DNA of 17,639 nt. Origin: CAZDET01 sp964504335. Lineage in GTDB: Bacteria; Bacteroidota; Bacteroidia; Chitinophagales; Saprospiraceae. Location: assembly GCA_964504335.1 (NCBI GenBank), contig CAZDET010000085.1:1-17639 (forward strand), in the 5' to 3' direction. Shown here in pieces: positions 13,956 to 17,639 of the stretch (positions are counted from its first letter, which is position 1; every line of letters starts with the position of its first letter). The notes under the pieces are model-generated. The model worked only from the letters and a program-made list of their open reading frames with translations, was not told the origin of the DNA and made no database searches. The position numbers and the translations under genes are program-made.

Positions 13956-16142
13956 TCAATCCGCCACTTCTGTCCCGGCCACTCCTGCTAAGTCCATCAA
14001 AAACGTATACTGCAACGCCACTTCCTTCAACCTCCGAAAGCGGCCGGAAGCTCCGCCGTGTCCGGCATCCAGATTCGTGTGCAGCAATAGCGGATTCTTA
14101 TCTGTCTTCACCTCCCGCAGTTTAGCCACCCACTTGGCCGGCTCCCAGTATTGGACCTGCGAATCGTGTAGGCCAGTTGTAACTAACAGAGCAGGGAAAT
14201 CGGTAGCTTCCAGGTTGTCGTAGGGAGAATAGGATTTGATGTATTGATAATATTCCGGATCGTTGGGATTGCCCCATTCGTCGTACTCTCCGGTGGTGAG
14301 GGGAATGCTCTCGTCCAGCATGGTCGTTACGACATCCACAAAAGGCACTGCCGCCACGATGCCGTTGAATAGATCGGGACGCATATTCATCACCGCCCCC
14401 ATGAGCAACCCACCGGCGCTGCCGCCCATCGCGTACAGCTTTTCCTGGTTGGTATAATTTTCCTGCAGGAGGTATTCGGCTACGTCAATGAAATCGGTAA
14501 AGGTATTTTTCTTTTTCAGCAACTTACCGTCATCGTACCACTGGCGGCCCATCTCCTCCCCGCCTCGAATGTGGGCAATGGCAAACGCAAACCCACGATC
14601 AAGCAAACTCAAGCGGGCGGAGCTAAACGAAGGGTCCAGACTAATCCCATAACTACCGTAGCCATACAGCAAGAGCGGTTGCTTACCGTCCTTCTGAAAA
14701 TCCTTAGGGTAAACGATGCTAATGGGGATACGGACGCCATCGCGGGCGGTAGCGAATTGGCGCTCCGTCCGATAGTCAGCAGGATCAAATCCGCCTAACA
14801 CCTCCTGCTGCTTGAGTAGTTCCATCTTGCGATCCCCCATGTGGTAATCATAAGTAGAGGGAGGCGTAGTCATCGATTGGTAGCTCAGGCGAAGTTTGTC
14901 GGTATCGAACTCCATGTTAACGGAAGGGGCAGCAACATAGGCCGCTTCGGGAAATTCGATATAGTGCTCCTCCCCTTCCCAGGGCAGGATACGCACTTGG
15001 GTAATACCGTCTTTGCGCTCACTCAGTACCAGGTAATCCTTGAATATTTCCAACCCCTCCAACAGCACATCTGATCGATGGGGGATTACCTCCGTCCAGT
15101 TTTCCTTGGTCGTTGCTCCGACCGGTGTTTTCATCAATCGGAAATTCTTCGCATCGAGGTTGGTGCGAATATAAAAGTGCTCCCCAAAGTGGGCGATGCT
15201 GTACTCCAGCTTGCGCTCCCGCGGCTGGATGATGCGAAAAGAACCAGTTGGGTTATTGGCATCCAGCACGCGAAACTCGGTCGATATAGACTGATACGAA
15301 CCAATAATCAGGTATTGCTTCGACTTGGATTTGTAGATAAACGCGAGGAAAGTCGGGTCCGTTTCTTCGTACACTAATACGTCCTCCTCCACAGGGGTGC
15401 CGAGGCGGTGCCGAAAAATTCGGTACGGGCGTAGGGTTTCATCCTTGACCGTGTAGAAAAGATGCTCATTATCATTTGCCCAGACAGCCCCACCGGTCGT
15501 ATTGGGAATGACGTCCTCCAGTAGCTCTCCGGTTTCCAAATTTTTGATTCGGATGGTGTAAATGCGGCGGCTCAGGGTATCTTCCCCGTAGGCCAGCAGC
15601 TTATTATCCATACTGACGGAGCGGCCGCCAATGTTGTAGAATTCATAATCGGCCGCCAATTCATTGACGTTCAGCATAGTCTCTTCCGCAGCCTCGAGTG
15701 TCTTCTTTTTTCGACTGTAAATGGGGTATTCCTGCCCCTGCTCGTAGCGCGTGAGATAATAATATCCGTTGTCGCGATAGGGAACGGATTGATCCTCTTC
15801 TTTAATCCGGCCTTTCATCTCTTCGAAGAGTTGCTGCTGGAAGTCTTTAGTATGCCCAAGAACGGTATCCAGGTAGGCATTTTCTGCCTTGAGGTAGTCG
15901 ACCACCTTGGGGTTTTCCCGATCGTTTAGCCAATAGTAATTGTCCGTGCGGGTGTCTCCGTGGATGGTCAGCTGTTTTGGTTGCTTTTCAGCGAGGGGGG
16001 CCTCGACGGTAGCCGCTTTTTGATGCATAACTGATGTTTTGGCGCTGGTAGCGCTTTCCTGGTCCGTAGTACACCCGATTAACAGAATGCCAAGGGCGCA
16101 AAGGGTCAGGAATGGAATTGATGAAGCTGTTTTTTGGAACAT
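13956..16142 (-). CDS. Lipoprotein oligopeptidase B-type S9A prolyl oligopeptidase family protein
   Basis: A 728-aa serine oligopeptidase that cleaves short peptides, for oligopeptidase B typically after Arg or Lys. An N-terminal seven-bladed propeller gates the active site (starting near HGDTRTDNYYWLNDREN). The C-terminal alpha/beta-hydrolase domain holds the triad: S575 in GGSAGG, D660 in TTGLHDSQVQYWEP and H695 in LDAGHGG. The block HIRGGEEMGRQWYDDGK is characteristic of the oligopeptidase B subfamily. The N-terminus carries a lipoprotein signal with lipobox LIGC (C24), so the mature enzyme should be anchored in the envelope facing the periplasm or surface, unlike cytosolic E. coli PtrB. 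It diverges from the MATE gene across 88 bp and converges on the small secreted-protein gene. Confidence 0.94.
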   Translation of the reverse strand: MFQKTASSIPFLTLCALGILLIGCTTDQESATSAKTSVMHQKAATVEAPLAEKQPKQLTIHGDTRTDNYYWLNDRENPKVVDYLKAENAYLDTVLGHTKDFQQQLFEEMKGRIKEEDQSVPYRDNGYYYLTRYEQGQEYPIYSRKKKTLEAAEETMLNVNELAADYEFYNIGGRSVSMDNKLLAYGEDTLSRRIYTIRIKNLETGELLEDVIPNTTGGAVWANDNEHLFYTVKDETLRPYRIFRHRLGTPVEEDVLVYEETDPTFLAFIYKSKSKQYLIIGSYQSISTEFRVLDANNPTGSFRIIQPRERKLEYSIAHFGEHFYIRTNLDAKNFRLMKTPVGATTKENWTEVIPHRSDVLLEGLEIFKDYLVLSERKDGITQVRILPWEGEEHYIEFPEAAYVAAPSVNMEFDTDKLRLSYQSMTTPPSTYDYHMGDRKMELLKQQEVLGGFDPADYRTERQFATARDGVRIPISIVYPKDFQKDGKQPLLLYGYGSYGISLDPSFSSARLSLLDRGFAFAIAHIRGGEEMGRQWYDDGKLLKKKNTFTDFIDVAEYLLQENYTNQEKLYAMGGSAGGLLMGAVMNMRPDLFNGIVAAVPFVDVVTTMLDESIPLTTGEYDEWGNPNDPEYYQYIKSYSPYDNLEATDFPALLVTTGLHDSQVQYWEPAKWVAKLREVKTDKNPLLLHTNLDAGHGGASGRFRRLKEVALQYTFLMDLAGVAGTEVAD

Positions 16143-16188
16143 CGGTAGAATGGCTTGGTTTACGGATTGCCCTGTTCAGAAGGTCGAA

Positions 16189-16196
16189 CTAAAGTA
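16189..16196 (-). promoter_or_regulatory. Candidate -7 box for the oligopeptidase gene
   Basis: On the minus strand this is TACTTTAG, the same octamer found upstream of the CHAT-STAND gene, placed 46 nt before ATG 16142. It fits TAnnTTTG with one mismatch. No clear TTG -33 element is seen at the expected distance. Confidence 0.35.
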
Positions 16197-16216
16197 TGGT
16201 TTTTCATTGATATGCG

Positions 16217-16224
16217 TACCTTCG
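16217..16224 (+). promoter_or_regulatory. Candidate -7 box for the MATE gene
   Basis: TACCTTCG matches TAnnTTTG at all but one position and ends 6 nt before ATG 16231. Transcription would then begin at or next to the start codon, giving a leaderless or nearly leaderless message. No -33 TTG is apparent. Confidence 0.28.
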
Positions 16225-16230
16225 CCCCGC

Positions 16231-17568
16231 ATGTATGTAGGCACCAGCTATCGAGAAATTTGGAAAATCAGCGCCCCGATAATGATTGGCAGCGCAGCGC
16301 AGAGCGTCATTGCCCTCACCGATAGTGTGTTCCTGTATTACCTGAGCGAAGAGGACTTTGCCAGCATTGGCTTTGTGGCCACCTTTTACCTCATCATTTC
16401 GGCTATTGGATTCGGATTTAGTCGGGGTGGTCAGATTCTCATTGCCCGGCGTGTCGGGGAAAATCAACCCATCGAAGCGGGCCGGTGCTTCTATGCGATG
16501 CTCTGGTTCGAGTTGGCACTGGCTACCGTCTTGTTTTTCTTCATGACCTACGGTTGTGAATGGCTCTTCAAGCTGACCGTCGATTCCGAAATCGTCTTGC
16601 AAAAAAGCCTGGAGTACATCGAAACCCGCAAAATCGGTGTGTTTGCAGCCTACGCGGGCGTGGCCTTCATCGCCTTCTATATGGGCATTGCCCGACCGGC
16701 GTTCATCATCGTGTCGACGGTACTCCTGGCGGCAGTCAACATCGCGCTCGACTACCTGCTAATCTTCGGTCAGATGGGGCTGCCGAGGCTTGGTATTTCC
16801 GGAGCGGGCATTGCCAGCAGCCTGGCTGAATACGTGGCGCTGATAGCCTTTCTCATTTACGTGCTCCTCGACTGGCGCAATAAGCGCTTCCGTTTGCGGC
16901 ATATCCCTCATATTTCGCTCGACCTCATTCGGTTGCAGGTGCGTATTTCCCTGCCCATGGTGGCCCAGGCTATGGTTGGACTGGGGAGCAGTTTCCTGTT
17001 TTTCGGCCTGGTCGAAAACCTGGGAGAACGCGCCCTGGCCATCACCAACTTAGCGCGCATCACCTATTTGGTTTTATCCGTCCCCTGTTGGGGGTTTAGC
17101 TCGGGCATCAATACGATCGTCAGCAACTACATCGGCCGCAAAAAAAGACAGGCGGTTATTCCCATTTTGTGGCGCACGGCGCAGCTTTGTCTGCTCGTAA
17201 CCCTCCTCTTCACGATCCCGATAGTGCTGTTTCCCACCTACACCCTCTACCCTTTGTTCGGCAATACCCGCATCGATCTCATTCTGGAAGCCCGACCGGT
17301 ATTTTATGTCCTCGGCATCATCATGATTTTCTTTTCAGTAGGCAGTATTTTTCTAAATGGCCTCATCGGTGCTGGCGCTACAGGCTACGCACTAAAAATT
17401 CAATTTTTCACCGCCCTTTTCTACCTGGGCATCATCTACCTCTCGGTGAAACTTCCCGCTCTAGGCCTGACCTGGGCCTGGTCGGCCGAAATTTTCTACT
17501 GGATTATCATTCTCATTTTCTCCTTGCGTTTTTTGTATTCGAAGCAGTGGTATCAGATGAAGGTTTAG
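16231..17568 (+). CDS. MATE family efflux transporter
   Basis: A 445-aa inner-membrane transporter with about 12 hydrophobic segments in two similar halves, as in NorM/DinF-type multidrug and toxic compound extrusion proteins, which export cationic compounds in exchange for Na+ or H+. Typical blocks are REIWKISAPIMIGSAAQSVIALTDSVFL at the N-terminus (8-35), GFGFSRGGQILIARRVGENQ in the first half, and the matching second-half region (ISLPMVAQAMVG, GINTIVSNYIGRKK). The open frame extends back to 16039, but those 64 residues run antisense through the oligopeptidase signal peptide and have no MATE character, so ATG 16231 is chosen. The substrate is unknown. Confidence 0.93.
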   Translation: MYVGTSYREIWKISAPIMIGSAAQSVIALTDSVFLYYLSEEDFASIGFVATFYLIISAIGFGFSRGGQILIARRVGENQPIEAGRCFYAMLWFELALATVLFFFMTYGCEWLFKLTVDSEIVLQKSLEYIETRKIGVFAAYAGVAFIAFYMGIARPAFIIVSTVLLAAVNIALDYLLIFGQMGLPRLGISGAGIASSLAEYVALIAFLIYVLLDWRNKRFRLRHIPHISLDLIRLQVRISLPMVAQAMVGLGSSFLFFGLVENLGERALAITNLARITYLVLSVPCWGFSSGINTIVSNYIGRKKRQAVIPILWRTAQLCLLVTLLFTIPIVLFPTYTLYPLFGNTRIDLILEARPVFYVLGIIMIFFSVGSIFLNGLIGAGATGYALKIQFFTALFYLGIIYLSVKLPALGLTWAWSAEIFYWIIILIFSLRFLYSKQWYQMKV

Positions 17569-17570
17569 TC

Positions 17571-17602
17571 GATGTGCTAATGTGCCGATGTGCCAATGTG
17601 CT
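17571..17602 (+). repeat. Four 8-nt tandem units (RATGTGCY) after the MATE stop, with an inverted counterpart
   Basis: GATGTGCT, AATGTGCC, GATGTGCC and AATGTGCT follow each other in exact 8-nt phase, beginning 2 bp after the stop codon. Downstream, 17611-17639 carries diverged copies in the opposite orientation (CACATTG, TTAGCACA, GGGCACA). TGTGCTAAT (17573-17581) is the exact reverse complement of ATTAGCACA (17622-17630). The whole can fold into a long hairpin. One related unit, GATGTGCT, overlaps the stop of the gene ending at 13862. Confidence 0.75.
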
Positions 17603-17639
17603 GAGAAGACCACATTGACTAATTAGCACATAGGGCACA

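Noticed and set aside
16039..16230. N-terminal extension of the MATE transporter
   Set aside because: It is antisense to the oligopeptidase signal peptide and covers the whole divergent promoter region; MATE homology begins at ATG 16231.
1..17639. tRNA, rRNA, insertion sequences and prophage genes
   Set aside because: No cloverleaf, rRNA-like stretch, transposase, integrase or phage structural gene was seen on either strand by reading; a covariance-model scan was not possible here.

Overview
The window reads as chromosomal DNA of a marine-type Bacteroidota, most likely the Saprospiria (Lewinella/Haliscomenobacter-like). The reasons are: a giant secreted protein ending in a type IX secretion (T9SS) type B gliding-motility domain, a small DUF3244-like secreted protein, Bacteroidota-style -7 boxes (TAnnTTTG-like) in place of sigma70 boxes, no strong Shine-Dalgarno sequences, and short 8-nt tandem repeats directly after stop codons. 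Hand-counted GC is about 58-60% in two sampled coding lines, with local AT-rich exceptions. The genus assignment is inference.

Layout. 1-192 is non-coding upstream DNA with two perfect dyads. 193-4371(+) is a 1392-aa secreted adhesin-like protein: signal peptide, 13 YCF48/BNR-type propeller repeats, an FN3-like domain, ten plant-type leucine-rich repeats, Ig/cadherin-like modules and a T9SS type B C-terminal domain. 4404-5141(+) is a 4'-phosphopantetheinyl transferase. 5267-9382(+) is the most striking gene: a 1371-aa protein with a CHAT caspase-like protease, an nSTAND1-type NTPase, an Arg-rich stop, one membrane span, a degenerate propeller and a C-terminal SH3b domain. It looks like a membrane-spanning, NTP-gated protease switch held in one polypeptide.

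12536 down to 9387(-) is a tightly packed minus-strand cluster: pyrE, an M42 metallo-aminopeptidase, a UbiA-like membrane protein with a degenerate first Asp motif, and a GNAT acetyltransferase. A Nudix hydrolase (12576-13217, +) diverges from pyrE across 39 bp. After a 267-bp non-coding gap rich in small dyads comes a 125-aa secreted DUF3244-like protein (13485-13862, +). It converges on a lipoprotein oligopeptidase B (S9A, 13956-16142, -). That gene diverges from a MATE transporter (16231-17568, +).

How the genes work together. Most are housekeeping or envelope functions that share no single pathway. Apart from the CHAT-STAND protein there is no sign of a defence island, phage, transposon, CRISPR array, tRNA or rRNA. 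The best candidate for an undescribed system is the single-gene CHAT-STAND-TM-propeller-SH3b protein. The second theme is a set of 8-nt-period tandem repeats of different sequence that sit immediately after the stop codons of at least three genes and possibly a fourth.
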